Source: Pedobacter arcticus A12
GTDB lineage: Bacteria > Bacteroidota > Bacteroidia > Sphingobacteriales > Sphingobacteriaceae
Reading direction: 5' to 3'
Assembly (NCBI RefSeq): GCF_000302595.1
Contig: NZ_JH947128.1
Span: 248,001-312,000 of the forward strand
Length of the DNA stretch: 64,000 nucleotides
A program made the translations under genes and the position numbers. Shown here piece by piece: positions 54,334 to 62,904 of the stretch; position 1 is the first letter of the stretch; every line of letters starts with the position of its first letter. The notes below the pieces were generated by a model. It saw only the letters and a list, made by a program, of their open reading frames with translations, did not search any database and was not told where the DNA came from.

Positions 54334-55653
54334 CTAGCTCCAGCGCCTTAGTTTGTGCCCCTTAACTGCATAAAAAACTAAGTAGATATAACATGGAAAC
54401 AGCACCCAATAAGCATCGCGTAAACCGGCAGTATCAGCAAAATAGCCATAAACTAATGGTAAAACAGCATTTCCAGACAAGCCCATGATCATGATGGAAG
54501 CACCTAATTTTGTATACCTGCCTAAGCCATCTAAAGCTAAAGGCCAAATACCCGCCCATACCAATGAATTGGCGAAGCCAAGCAAAACAATAAACCAAAT
54601 TGATAGATCGGCGGTATGCCCCAAAAATGTAATGTTACCCTTTGCAAAGATGATACAGAGTGTGAATATAAGTCCCAATAAGGTACAAATCCGCAACGCA
54701 TTCGCCTGACTGATGAAACGAGGAATAGTAACTATGCCCAATAAATAACCGCAAATAGTAAGAAATAGCGTATATGACGGAAACACTTTTGCTTCCATAA
54801 GCTGAATGTTCATAGAACCAGCGTAACCAATAATGGTATCAATAGCAATGACCTGCGTACCAACATGAAGAAATATAGCAACAGCTCCTAAAATAAGGTG
54901 TGGAAACTGAAAAATACTGGTTTTGCCCGAGTTTGCACTTGCAAGTTCTTCGCTTTCATGTTCGGTATCAATCTCTGGCAAAGGAGAATATCTTACAAAG
55001 ACTCCGAGACCAAAAAGTACGGCACCAACACAGGCATAAGGAACCATCACTCGCCTAATCAACTCATCTAGTACCGCAGCTTTCTCCACTTCGCCCATTA
55101 AGGGTATCTGCTTAAACAACTCACTATCTGTTGAACGCAAAATTACAGCAGCAAACAAAAGTGGCGCTAAAATACCTGCCGCTTTATTACAGATACCCAT
55201 AATACTGATCCGTTGCGCCGCTCTATTTTGGGGCCCTAAAATGGTAATATATGGGTTAGCTGCTGTCTGTAGAATTGCCAAGCCCGATCCTAGTATAAAT
55301 AAGCCTAAAAGAAAAATTTCATAAGTACGTAGATAGGCAGCCGGCACAAACAAAAATGCCCCTACTGCCATTGTCCAAAACCCAAACATCATCCCTTTTT
55401 TGAAACCTACCGCTTTCAACAGATAAGAAGACGGCACCGACATTACCAAATAAGAAATATAGAATGCAAACGCCACCAAATAAGACTGGAAATTTGTAAG
55501 CTCGCAGGCGATTTTAAAATATGGGATTAATATGGCATTAATCCAGCTTACAAAGCCAAATATAAAAAACAGAACGCCAACTATAAGAATAGATATAGTG
55601 GTGTCTCTTTTACTTAATGAGCTTGCTTCAACCGATATAATCTCTTGTTTCAT
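54334..55653 (-). CDS. FucP/GluP-type sugar MFS transporter
   Basis: A 439-residue inner-membrane protein with 12 hydrophobic segments and FucP-family marks (NPYITILGPQNRAAQRISI near residue 132, GIWPLALDGLG near 370). It imports a monosaccharide, probably by proton symport. Encoded between two exported oxidoreductase genes, it may import the sugar or keto-sugar they release, or GlcNAc/GalNAc. It is not related closely to the sialic-acid MFS of PUL 1. Confidence 0.85.
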   Translation of the reverse strand: MKQEIISVEASSLSKRDTTISILIVGVLFFIFGFVSWINAILIPYFKIACELTNFQSYLVAFAFYISYLVMSVPSSYLLKAVGFKKGMMFGFWTMAVGAFLFVPAAYLRTYEIFLLGLFILGSGLAILQTAANPYITILGPQNRAAQRISIMGICNKAAGILAPLLFAAVILRSTDSELFKQIPLMGEVEKAAVLDELIRRVMVPYACVGAVLFGLGVFVRYSPLPEIDTEHESEELASANSGKTSIFQFPHLILGAVAIFLHVGTQVIAIDTIIGYAGSMNIQLMEAKVFPSYTLFLTICGYLLGIVTIPRFISQANALRICTLLGLIFTLCIIFAKGNITFLGHTADLSIWFIVLLGFANSLVWAGIWPLALDGLGRYTKLGASIMIMGLSGNAVLPLVYGYFADTAGLRDAYWVLFPCYIYLVFYAVKGHKLRRWS

Positions 55654-55753
55654 AAATTTTTCTGAAAATTTTATTTAAATATATTGTCTATTAATTTTAA
55701 GTCTGTATTAAAACCCGATGTAATACCTGAGTTTGCATTAAACGGATAAATTT

Positions 55754-57109
55754 TTAAATGGTTGGCTCCCATCCTCGCTCGTATGTTCTGCTCCAAAGTT
55801 TCATTGCCTCTGGATTATTTAAGATACGCCCATTTAAAGGATTGGTTTCTAAACTGTGACCTGTACGTTGCGCAATATTGCCTAATTGTACCAACAGTGT
55901 ACTTTGGTGGCCTCCAATTATATCAGATGCTAGCGGAGTACCATTCTTTATTGCACTAAAGAAATTCTGAATATGGAAAGCATCTAGCGCTTGTGAGGGG
56001 CTGGCAAGGTTTATAGTATCTACTTTAATGTCGTTAGCCACATCCTTAACTACTTTTCCTTTTAAGTCAAAAATACGATAAGCATTTCCACCCAGTATCT
56101 GTAAAGACCCTTTGTCTCCATAGAAAATAACACCTACATTTTCACCTTCAGTTGGAGCTCCATTACAGCTACGGCCTTCCCAAGTGATGGTACATTTATC
56201 CGCAAATTCCATATTAATCATTTGCGTATCTGGCGTTTGCCAATCATCACTATAACGGTATCTTCCGCCGTTAGAACTAATTTTTGTCGGAAAATCAACG
56301 CCTAAACCCCAACGGGCAAGATCCACGAAGTGTGTTCCGTTATTCAGTGCCTCACCAGTTCCCCAGTGCCAGAACCAGTGCCAATTATAATGCAAGAAAT
56401 TATCTTTATACGCTACTCTAGGAGCTGGCCCTTGCCAAAGGTCAAAATCTAACCAGTCTGGCACTGGTGCAGTTTTGCCTACGCCAATAGACGACCGGTT
56501 ATTAGCATACCAGGTTTTGGCATAATACGCTTTCCCAATTACGCCATCATGTACTTCTTTAATGGCAGCAGCCACGTTTGGCCAAGAACGTCTTTGGTTG
56601 CCCATTTGAATTACGTTGCGGTATTTTTTAACCGCATCAACAAGTAACTCTCCTTCACGGGGATTATGGCTACATGGCTTCTCTAAATAAACGTGTTTAC
56701 CTGCTTTAGAAGCTGATATTGCAGCCGGTGCATGCCAATGATCTGGTGCAGTTACAACTAAAGCATCTAAATCTTTATCCTCTAATGCCTTCCTAAAGTC
56801 GGGTTGATTCTTTGGCGTTTTGTTTTGATTTTTAGCCACCTCCTCAACACATTTTGCTGCCGCTCTTTTATCAACATCGCAAACATATAACACCTCGCAG
56901 TTTTTTTGTAAGGCAAAATTAGATGCCACAAATTTACCTCGTGAATTTACACCCATGCATCCAACTTTTATACGCTCATTAGCTCCCATAATATTAGCAT
57001 AACTCTTAGCGCTAAAGCCTGGCAAAATACCACCGAGAGCAACAGCCGCAGCGCCTGTGGAAGCTGTTTTAATAAAGTTTCTTCTGCTTACCCCTTTCGA
57101 TTTCTTCAT
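55754..57109 (-). CDS. Tat-exported Gfo/Idh/MocA-family oxidoreductase
   Basis: A 451-residue protein with Tat leader SRRNFIK (8-14), Rossmann motif GCMGVNSRGKF, PDHWHAPA and EKPCSHNPREGE, the typical sugar-binding/catalytic Lys block of this family. A C-terminal GFO domain follows (W- and H-rich HYNWHWFWHWGTGE). Many exported homologues occur next to DUF1080 proteins, and glucoside 3-dehydrogenase-type activity is the likeliest. A GH109-like NAD-dependent glycosidase is the alternative. It is first in the run with the FucP-type transporter and lipoprotein oxidoreductase genes, and promoter D lies about 390 bases upstream. Confidence 0.85.
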   Translation of the reverse strand: MKKSKGVSRRNFIKTASTGAAAVALGGILPGFSAKSYANIMGANERIKVGCMGVNSRGKFVASNFALQKNCEVLYVCDVDKRAAAKCVEEVAKNQNKTPKNQPDFRKALEDKDLDALVVTAPDHWHAPAAISASKAGKHVYLEKPCSHNPREGELLVDAVKKYRNVIQMGNQRRSWPNVAAAIKEVHDGVIGKAYYAKTWYANNRSSIGVGKTAPVPDWLDFDLWQGPAPRVAYKDNFLHYNWHWFWHWGTGEALNNGTHFVDLARWGLGVDFPTKISSNGGRYRYSDDWQTPDTQMINMEFADKCTITWEGRSCNGAPTEGENVGVIFYGDKGSLQILGGNAYRIFDLKGKVVKDVANDIKVDTINLASPSQALDAFHIQNFFSAIKNGTPLASDIIGGHQSTLLVQLGNIAQRTGHSLETNPLNGRILNNPEAMKLWSRTYERGWEPTI

Positions 57110-57957
57110 TATATTGATTTTTAACTACTATCTAAATTTAGTTCAACATGATCAAGGATTGTAATTGTATCTTGATTCCATTATTTATTCGGTTTAAAAT
57201 CCTTCCAGTACTTGTATTTGGAACGATCAGCAAGTAGCTAAGTACAGTTCAAGAAACTCAAATAATCGGCTTTAGATTGATAACTCTAAAAAACTACTGC
57301 CTAGAAACTGCCCAAGCCAACTAGTCTAGCCCACTTTTATTTGTGAAATAAATGCACAATACCAGAAAATGCCAGGCTACCCTCTCCTTTTCTGCTTATT
57401 ACCTCCATATTTAATTTTCCCATTTTTAAATACTCTTGGTAAAATGTATTAGCGTAGGCTACTCACATCTATCAATAGGATTTTTTTTAACAAAAAAATT
57501 TACGGGTACGCTACCGAAAGTAAAGTTTTGTTTTCTAAAATCAAAATTTTAATCGAAATTTTAATCTTTCTAGATTAAATTGTGGGAGCTCTATAACATT
57601 TTCGCATTTTATTGCGGCGTTAAACTTTAAGAATTAAGGAAAGATATTACCATCACAAATTTGAGCTGAGTTAAAATCGGTAAAAATTAAACGAGAAGTT
57701 TTTATAGCTATTTTCTTTGATGCACTGACAGCAACAAGCCCAACTACCTTTAAAAGGACTATTATATTAGTATTTTACTTAGCACATCTACTAAAACCCT
57801 ATAGAACTATTGCTTATCACACAGGGTAGATGGTGATTTATTTTATGGTTTATGATTAAGAGTGTTGGCTCCAAAAACCATTCATATTGCAATAAATATT
57901 AAAAAAACGTATAATGTTAATCTAGGCTACTTTTCCATGAAAGCTTATTTAAGCTTA
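57110..57957. other. 848-base intergenic region
   Basis: Between the exported oxidoreductase and lacI. It carries promoter/operator D at 57501-57545. A 23-codon frame on the minus strand (57337-57408) is too weak to call. The part from 57550 to 57957, after the lacI stop, shows no gene and no clear terminator. Confidence 0.5.
57501..57545 (-). promoter_or_regulatory. promoter with LacI-type operator (site D)
   Basis: On the minus strand TTTG (57542-57545), 19 bases, TACTTTCG (57515-57522), then GTAGCGTACCCGTAAA. The GGTA-CGC-TACC part is an imperfect version of the sites B and C dyad. It would drive the oxidoreductase, transporter and lipoprotein oxidoreductase genes. Confidence 0.55.
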
Positions 57958-59019
57958 TCAATAAAACATAAAGTTTTCACGAGATATAATATCAATCGGC
58001 ATAAAGTTGATTTTTTCTGTATTTATATTGTGTACCAGTTTATTATATAAAGCAATAATTGCTTTATATCCCTGTTCCTGTGGCTTCTGGCAGATCAAAA
58101 AATCGATGACGTTTTTCTTAAGAAAATCAATATTCTGAGGTAGGAAATCAAATCCCAATAGTAATAAGTGCTGTAGCTTATGCTCTTGAATATACTTTGC
58201 AACAGATGAAACTCTAGAGTTAGTCACAAAAAGCGCTTTGATGTCTTTCTGTTGGCTAAAAACTTCATTCAATTGCTTTTCTACAGATTCGTAATCGGTT
58301 TGTCGGATATCTATTTTTACAACCTCATAGCTCTTATTGTTTTCAGCAAAGTACCCTCTAAACCCTTCTTCTTTACGTAGTAAATGGTGATGAGTGTCAA
58401 TTTCCTTCGAAATGTTAATGAGTAATATTTTACTGTTTTCACTAAGTATGTAACTTAACAAATGCGCACCCATGTATCCGCTTTGGTAAAGATTCGGCCC
58501 TATATAACACAAACTATCCTGATTAGGAATATCTGAGTTGATGAATACATAGGGGATTTTGAGTTTTTGACACTTATTGGCAAACTGAGTAGATTCATTT
58601 ATAAAAACCGGTGCAACTAACACGCCATCAAACTCACTTTCAAGAATTACCTTCGTGTACTTTTCAAATGTTGAAATATCATTTAGATCAAAAAGAAAGT
58701 TTTCTACTGTAATTCCGTAATTCCTTATCTCTTCTTGCGCTTTGGCAATTCCTTCTAACGGTGCTTGCCAAAAAGCAGTCTCATTAGAAACCTGCGGAAT
58801 TAGCACAGCCAGTCTTAAAATTTTTTTTGAGGCCAAACGTCTGGCAAAAACATTCGGCTTATAATCAAGATCTGCAATGATTGCTTCAATTTTTTCCTTA
58901 GTTTTTAGCGAAACTCCGCTTCGATTGTGCAGAACTCTATCCACTGTGGCAATCGAAACATTTGCTCTCCTGGCAATTTCTTTTACGCCAACAAGCTCCT
59001 TTTCTTCTTTGTGCTTCAT
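57958..59019 (-). CDS. LacI-family transcriptional regulator
   Basis: A 353-residue repressor-type protein: N-terminal LacI helix-turn-helix and hinge (VGVKEIARRANVSIATVDRV from residue 10, LDYKPN near 52) and a periplasmic-binding-like effector domain (about 65-350). It is the only regulator in PUL 2. At least six similar sites (A-F) overlap promoters across 32 kb around it, so it is the likely master regulator. Its own promoter at 59106 has none of these sites, suggesting little autorepression. The effector is probably an amino sugar or lyase product. Confidence 0.88.
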   Translation of the reverse strand: MKHKEEKELVGVKEIARRANVSIATVDRVLHNRSGVSLKTKEKIEAIIADLDYKPNVFARRLASKKILRLAVLIPQVSNETAFWQAPLEGIAKAQEEIRNYGITVENFLFDLNDISTFEKYTKVILESEFDGVLVAPVFINESTQFANKCQKLKIPYVFINSDIPNQDSLCYIGPNLYQSGYMGAHLLSYILSENSKILLINISKEIDTHHHLLRKEEGFRGYFAENNKSYEVVKIDIRQTDYESVEKQLNEVFSQQKDIKALFVTNSRVSSVAKYIQEHKLQHLLLLGFDFLPQNIDFLKKNVIDFLICQKPQEQGYKAIIALYNKLVHNINTEKINFMPIDIISRENFMFY

Positions 59020-59408
59020 AAAAATGTTTTTTTTCTTACACCGTTATGTAAAACTATTGCGATAGCAGCTTTTTTACGGAGCAAATCACGGCATTTCGTT
59101 CGAAGCAAATATAACTTTAGTTTATATAAAAGCAATTGAAAAATAACGAGTTGCTCAATGATCATCTTAAGACAAAAGAAAATCGAACTTTGGTAATATT
59201 TAAAGTATATTTATAAATGTCACATAAAGGAAGATATAAATATTTTCCATCCGCTCGTTATAAGCAAATAACAATCAAGCTCAATAATTATATTTTAATT
59301 TATATTAAGGTAGATCGTAATCTATTGTTACTTTTACTTTAGCATCGATATAAAGAATATTAACTTCCTGTTTTCTCAGAATAGTTACGTATAATGATTA
59401 CTTATAGC
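59020..59408. other. 389-base region between nagA and lacI
   Basis: It holds the lacI promoter (59106-59136). The rest, to the nagA stop codon, is AT-rich with no gene or clear terminator seen. Confidence 0.5.
59106..59136 (-). promoter_or_regulatory. lacI promoter
   Basis: On the minus strand ATTG (59133-59136), 19 bases, then TATATTTG (59106-59113), a perfect -7 consensus. The leader to the lacI start is about 80 bases. A short dyad TTCGTTCGAA lies at 59097-59106. Confidence 0.55.
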
Positions 59409-60608
59409 TTACACTGGAAATGCTGTCTCCCTATATTTAATATCTCCTTTAACTATAGTCATCGCAATCTTGATCTGATCATCAAAAATCACAACATCAG
59501 CATCTTTCCCTTTCTCTAAAGTTCCCTTTGTTTTATTTACTCCCATTATTCTAGCGGGTGTCTCCGAGATCATCTTTACTACATCAATGATTGGTATTCC
59601 TGCATCGTAAACCATTGTTCTTACCAGTCTATCTGCAGTTGCTACACTGCCAGCAAAAGCAGATAAGTCAGGTAATTTGGCTACTCCACCTTCCACTATA
59701 ACTTTCAAGCCGGTGTCTTTGTTACCTAAAATACTTTCACCCTCTGGCATGCCAGCCGCTCGCATAGCATCCGTAATCAGAGCAATTCTGTCAGGCCCTT
59801 TAATTTTGTAAATTAGTTGTAACAAAGGAGCAGGGAGATGGACACCGTCCGCTATAACTTCTACGTCCATCTCATCTATCAGATAACCCGCTTCAACTAC
59901 GCCAGCGTATCTATAAGCGTTTCTACGTGTTACGGTAGACATTGCCGAATAAAAATGGGTAGCCAAAGTATATCCGTTATTAAACCCTTCTAAAGCTTCT
60001 TCGTAAAGTGCATCAGTATGCGCTAATGCCAGAACTTTACCTTTTGACCTTACATAACGACCGAACTCTATCGCTCCCGGAAGCTCTGGTGCGGCGCTCC
60101 ACCTAATGATATCATCCGAGTAATCTAATATCTTTTTATATTCTTCTGGATTAGGGTTACGGATGTATTTAGGGTCTTGCGCTCCACGTTGGCTAATTGC
60201 AAAATACGGACCTTCTAGATGAACACCTAAAAACTGCGCTCCTTTTGTATTAAGCCGGTTAGCCTCTTTATAAGAATCCAATGTTATAAAAAGATCTTCC
60301 ACCTCACTGGTTAAGGTAGTTGGGTTTAGGGCTGTTGTACCATATTTCACATGGGTCTCGGCTATTTTCAAAAATGCATCAACACTGCCATCCATAAAAT
60401 CATGTCCACCACCACCGTGTACATGAATATCAATAAATCCTGGGGAAATAAATTTACCCTTTGCATCAATTAAAATTGTATCCTCTGACACCTCAACTTC
60501 TCCCTCCCCAACGTTTTCAATAATCTCGCCGTGTATTAAAACAAAACCATTTTCTATTATACCCTTTGGGGTAATAACTTTACCGTTGTATATTATTAAT
60601 TTTTCCAT
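59409..60608 (-). CDS. nagA: N-acetylglucosamine-6-phosphate deacetylase
   Basis: A 399-residue cytoplasmic amidohydrolase that converts GlcNAc-6-P to GlcN-6-P and acetate. It shows GFIDIHVHGGGGHDFMDG (metal and substrate loop), HLEGPYF, HTDA, HFYSAM in place of the more usual HLFNAM, DGVHL and catalytic Asp in ITDAMRAAG. The length is typical. It lies at the right end of PUL 2 behind operator E. Together with the NagB-like enzyme it connects both PULs to glycolysis, provided a GlcNAc kinase is encoded elsewhere. Confidence 0.92.
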   Translation of the reverse strand: MEKLIIYNGKVITPKGIIENGFVLIHGEIIENVGEGEVEVSEDTILIDAKGKFISPGFIDIHVHGGGGHDFMDGSVDAFLKIAETHVKYGTTALNPTTLTSEVEDLFITLDSYKEANRLNTKGAQFLGVHLEGPYFAISQRGAQDPKYIRNPNPEEYKKILDYSDDIIRWSAAPELPGAIEFGRYVRSKGKVLALAHTDALYEEALEGFNNGYTLATHFYSAMSTVTRRNAYRYAGVVEAGYLIDEMDVEVIADGVHLPAPLLQLIYKIKGPDRIALITDAMRAAGMPEGESILGNKDTGLKVIVEGGVAKLPDLSAFAGSVATADRLVRTMVYDAGIPIIDVVKMISETPARIMGVNKTKGTLEKGKDADVVIFDDQIKIAMTIVKGDIKYRETAFPV

Positions 60609-61244
60609 TTAGATCTTGGACTTATTTAAAAATTGCGAGAACTATATTGTTTACGTACACGAAGATATAAAAACTTTAGTGAAAAATAATTAGAGATTTA
60701 TTCTTACCTCTAAGTAAACGTAAATAAAGCCAAAACTTGAAGTAATTGTTTTATAAAAAGACAGTGAAAATTTTTAATAAAATTGCATAAACTAATCCGC
60801 AATTTCCATATTGCTTAGTTTATATAGTTTTCTACTCCAATAGCTTCTTTCATCACAACTAAAATACTACTACACTATTTTCCCTTTGAAAATCTTATTG
60901 TTTCCCTCCATTAATATTATTCCAATATCAATACTAAAATCACCCTTTTAATATAAAGTTCCCCCGCTGTTTACAAGCATGCATAGAAAAAAGAACATAA
61001 TCATTTGAGATTTGAGCTCCCTATAAATGCAAAATCCATATTTAGTCACTATTGATGAATTTAAAATCCCAATCACTGTTCTCATTTTTAATACATATAA
61101 GTAATGGCCTCAAAAATTGAAATAGCTACTAATTATTCTTTACTTATACTCCCATTTTTTCAGATTGATCGACCTTTATGCCATGAGAATTAGATGAACG
61201 CTTGAATTACTATAATATGGAAGTTTGGAGGTTTTTGACAAAAC
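60609..61244. other. 636-base gene-free region
   Basis: Very AT-rich. Apart from operator E at its left end I see no gene, RNA or repeat in it. It separates the PUL block from the tRNA cluster and could mark the edge of the accessory segment. Confidence 0.5.
60650..60667 (-). promoter_or_regulatory. LacI-type operator with -7 box (site E) for nagA
   Basis: On the minus strand TATCTTCG (60660-60667) runs into TGTACGTAAAC. Read on the plus strand it shares ACGAAGATAT with site B. No TTTG is found at -33. The nagA start is about 45 bases downstream. Confidence 0.5.
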
Positions 61245-61279
61245 AAAAAACCTGCAAACTTTTGATTTGCAGGTTTTTT
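61245..61279 (-). terminator. intrinsic terminator of the tRNA cluster
   Basis: A 14-bp perfect stem (61266-61279 and 61245-61258, 7-base loop) with CCTGCAAA/TTTGCAGG at its centre and U-rich flank, 21 bases after the last tRNA-Glu. The A/T flanks would let it work on both strands. Confidence 0.85.
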
Positions 61280-61300
61280 AAATTTTACTACTGAAATGTG

Positions 61301-61372
61301 TAGCCCGTAGGGGAATCGAACCCCTGTTTCTAGAATGAAAATCTAACGTCCTAACCCCTAGACGAACGGGCC
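61301..61372 (-). tRNA. tRNA-Glu (TTC), copy 1
   Basis: A 72-base cloverleaf: acceptor GGCCCGT/ACGGGCT, anticodon loop TTTTCAT with anticodon TTC, T-arm AGGGG-TTCGATT-CCCCT. No CCA is encoded. It is identical to the copy at 61572-61643. Confidence 0.95.
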
Positions 61373-61407
61373 ATAAAAAAGGGGTTGTCTTTCAAACTCC
61401 TTTTAGG

Positions 61408-61480
<73 letters not shown>

Positions 61481-61497
61481 CTGTATTTTTAATCTCT

Positions 61498-61519
61498 TTA
61501 CAGAAAAATCCTTCTGTAA
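61498..61519 (-). other. leader hairpin before tRNA-fMet copy 1
   Basis: An 8-bp perfect stem (TTACAGAA/TTCTGTAA) with loop GGATTT on the minus strand, 17 bases before the tRNA. A hairpin with a similar loop lies before copy 2 (61815-61838). Confidence 0.45.
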
Positions 61520-61571
61520 CAATAATCCTTTTAAATTAAACCTTTGTAAATAATTTACTTTGATTTAAACG

Positions 61572-61643
61572 TAGCCCGTAGGGGAATCGAACCCCTGTTT
61601 CTAGAATGAAAATCTAACGTCCTAACCCCTAGACGAACGGGCC
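61572..61643 (-). tRNA. tRNA-Glu (TTC), copy 2
   Basis: Identical in sequence and folding to copy 1. It is part of the upstream unit of a tandem duplication of about 271 bases. Confidence 0.95.
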
Positions 61644-61678
61644 ATAAAAAAAGAGTTGTCTTTCAAACTCTTTATAGG

Positions 61679-61751
<73 letters not shown>

Positions 61752-61814
61752 CTATATCTTAATGCTTTAATATTTCAACGTTTCCACGAAAACACTTGCT
61801 GCTTTCTACTCTTT

Positions 61815-61838
61815 TTAAGAACAAATCCTCGTTCTTAA
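61815..61838 (-). other. leader hairpin before tRNA-fMet copy 2
   Basis: Perfect 8-bp stem TTAAGAAC/GTTCTTAA with an 8-base loop containing GGATTT, between the promoter and the first tRNA. It could be a processing site. Confidence 0.45.
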
Positions 61839-61846
61839 TTGGTCTG

Positions 61847-61878
61847 CAAAGATATAATTCGTTTCTTTGTACTCCAAA
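61847..61878 (-). promoter_or_regulatory. promoter of the tRNA cluster
   Basis: On the minus strand TTTG (61875-61878), exactly 20 bases, TATCTTTG (61847-61854): a full match to the Bacteroidota consensus. It lies in the divergent region next to era. Confidence 0.7.
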
Positions 61879-61898
61879 TCTTTTTTACAATAAATTAA

Positions 61899-62777
61899 AT
61901 GACACATAAAGCAGGTTTTGTTAGCATCATTGGTAAGCCAAACGCAGGCAAGTCAACCCTTATGAATCAGCTAGTTGGCGAAAAAATGGCAATCATAACG
62001 CCAAAAGCGCAAACTACCAGACATCGTATTTTGGGTATCGTAAATCACGAAGATTATCAAATTGTGTTCTCAGATACACCCGGAATCATCAAACCAAACT
62101 ACAAATTGCAGGAGAATATGATGCATTTTGTTGATGATGCTTTAGTAGATGCGGACATCTTAGTTTTTGTAACCGACATTAATGAAAAGCAGGATGAAGA
62201 AGATGTGTTGGAGAAATTAAAAAACACGAGCGCTAAGGTTTTGGTGGTGATCAATAAAATTGACGAATCTACCAATGATCTTATCGAAGAAAAGATAAAC
62301 TACTGGAAAGAAAAGCTTAACCCCCACGGCATCGTTGGATGCGCTGCTCTGCACTCGTACAACACGGAGCCGGTAATGAGCTTTATTACTGAGAACCTAC
62401 CAGAACATCCCGCATATTACGAAAAAGACGAATTAACAGACAGATCAGAAAGGTTTTTCGTTTCTGAGATGATACGTGAGAAGATTTTTAAGTTTTACAA
62501 GAAAGAAATTCCTTACAGCACTGAAGTTATCATTACTTCATTTAAGGAAGCAAAAGATATCATTAAGATTAGTGCAGAAATTGTGGTGGAGCGGGATTCA
62601 CAGAAAAATATCATAATCGGTACTGGTGGCGCGATGCTTAAAAAAGTTGGAACCTATGCTCGTCAGGATATGGAAGAGTTTCTACACAAAAAGGTATTTT
62701 TAGAAATGTTTGTAAAAGTAATTCCAGATTGGCGTAACCGCGAGAATTATTTGAAAAGCTTCGGCTATGCTGAATAG
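61899..62777 (+). CDS. era: GTPase Era
   Basis: A 292-residue ribosome-assembly GTPase that binds 16S rRNA. It has G1 GKPNAGKS (12-19), the switch TTRHRI, G3 DTPG, G4 NKID and a C-terminal KH domain (about 200-290; ERDSQKNIIIGTGGAMLKKVG). The length is standard. It diverges from the tRNA cluster and shares its intergenic region. It is a core gene, so the accessory block ends to its left. Confidence 0.97.
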   Translation: MTHKAGFVSIIGKPNAGKSTLMNQLVGEKMAIITPKAQTTRHRILGIVNHEDYQIVFSDTPGIIKPNYKLQENMMHFVDDALVDADILVFVTDINEKQDEEDVLEKLKNTSAKVLVVINKIDESTNDLIEEKINYWKEKLNPHGIVGCAALHSYNTEPVMSFITENLPEHPAYYEKDELTDRSERFFVSEMIREKIFKFYKKEIPYSTEVIITSFKEAKDIIKISAEIVVERDSQKNIIIGTGGAMLKKVGTYARQDMEEFLHKKVFLEMFVKVIPDWRNRENYLKSFGYAE

Positions 62778-62788
62778 CGCTTCACGTT

Positions 62789-62805
62789 AAGAACGGGTTC
62801 TTTTT
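62789..62805 (+). terminator. weak terminator after era
   Basis: A short stem AAGAA-CGGG-TTCTT followed by TTT, 12 bases after the era stop codon. The stem is only 5 bp, so efficiency is doubtful. Confidence 0.35.
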
Positions 62806-62904
62806 GTTAGCATAATCTCTTGGGAGACATCTCATTAGCAAGATTGCCAAATTGCAGGGTTACCAAATTGTGTTACCTCTCGTTACTTAGACCTGATGAA
62901 GGTT

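Noticed and set aside
57337-57408. 23-codon frame on the minus strand in the leader of the oxidoreductase gene
   Set aside because: No ribosome-binding context, composition or similarity supports it.
60668-61244. AT-rich gene-free stretch as an attachment site or mobile-element border
   Set aside because: No integrase, transposase or direct repeat matching the tRNA ends was found in the window.
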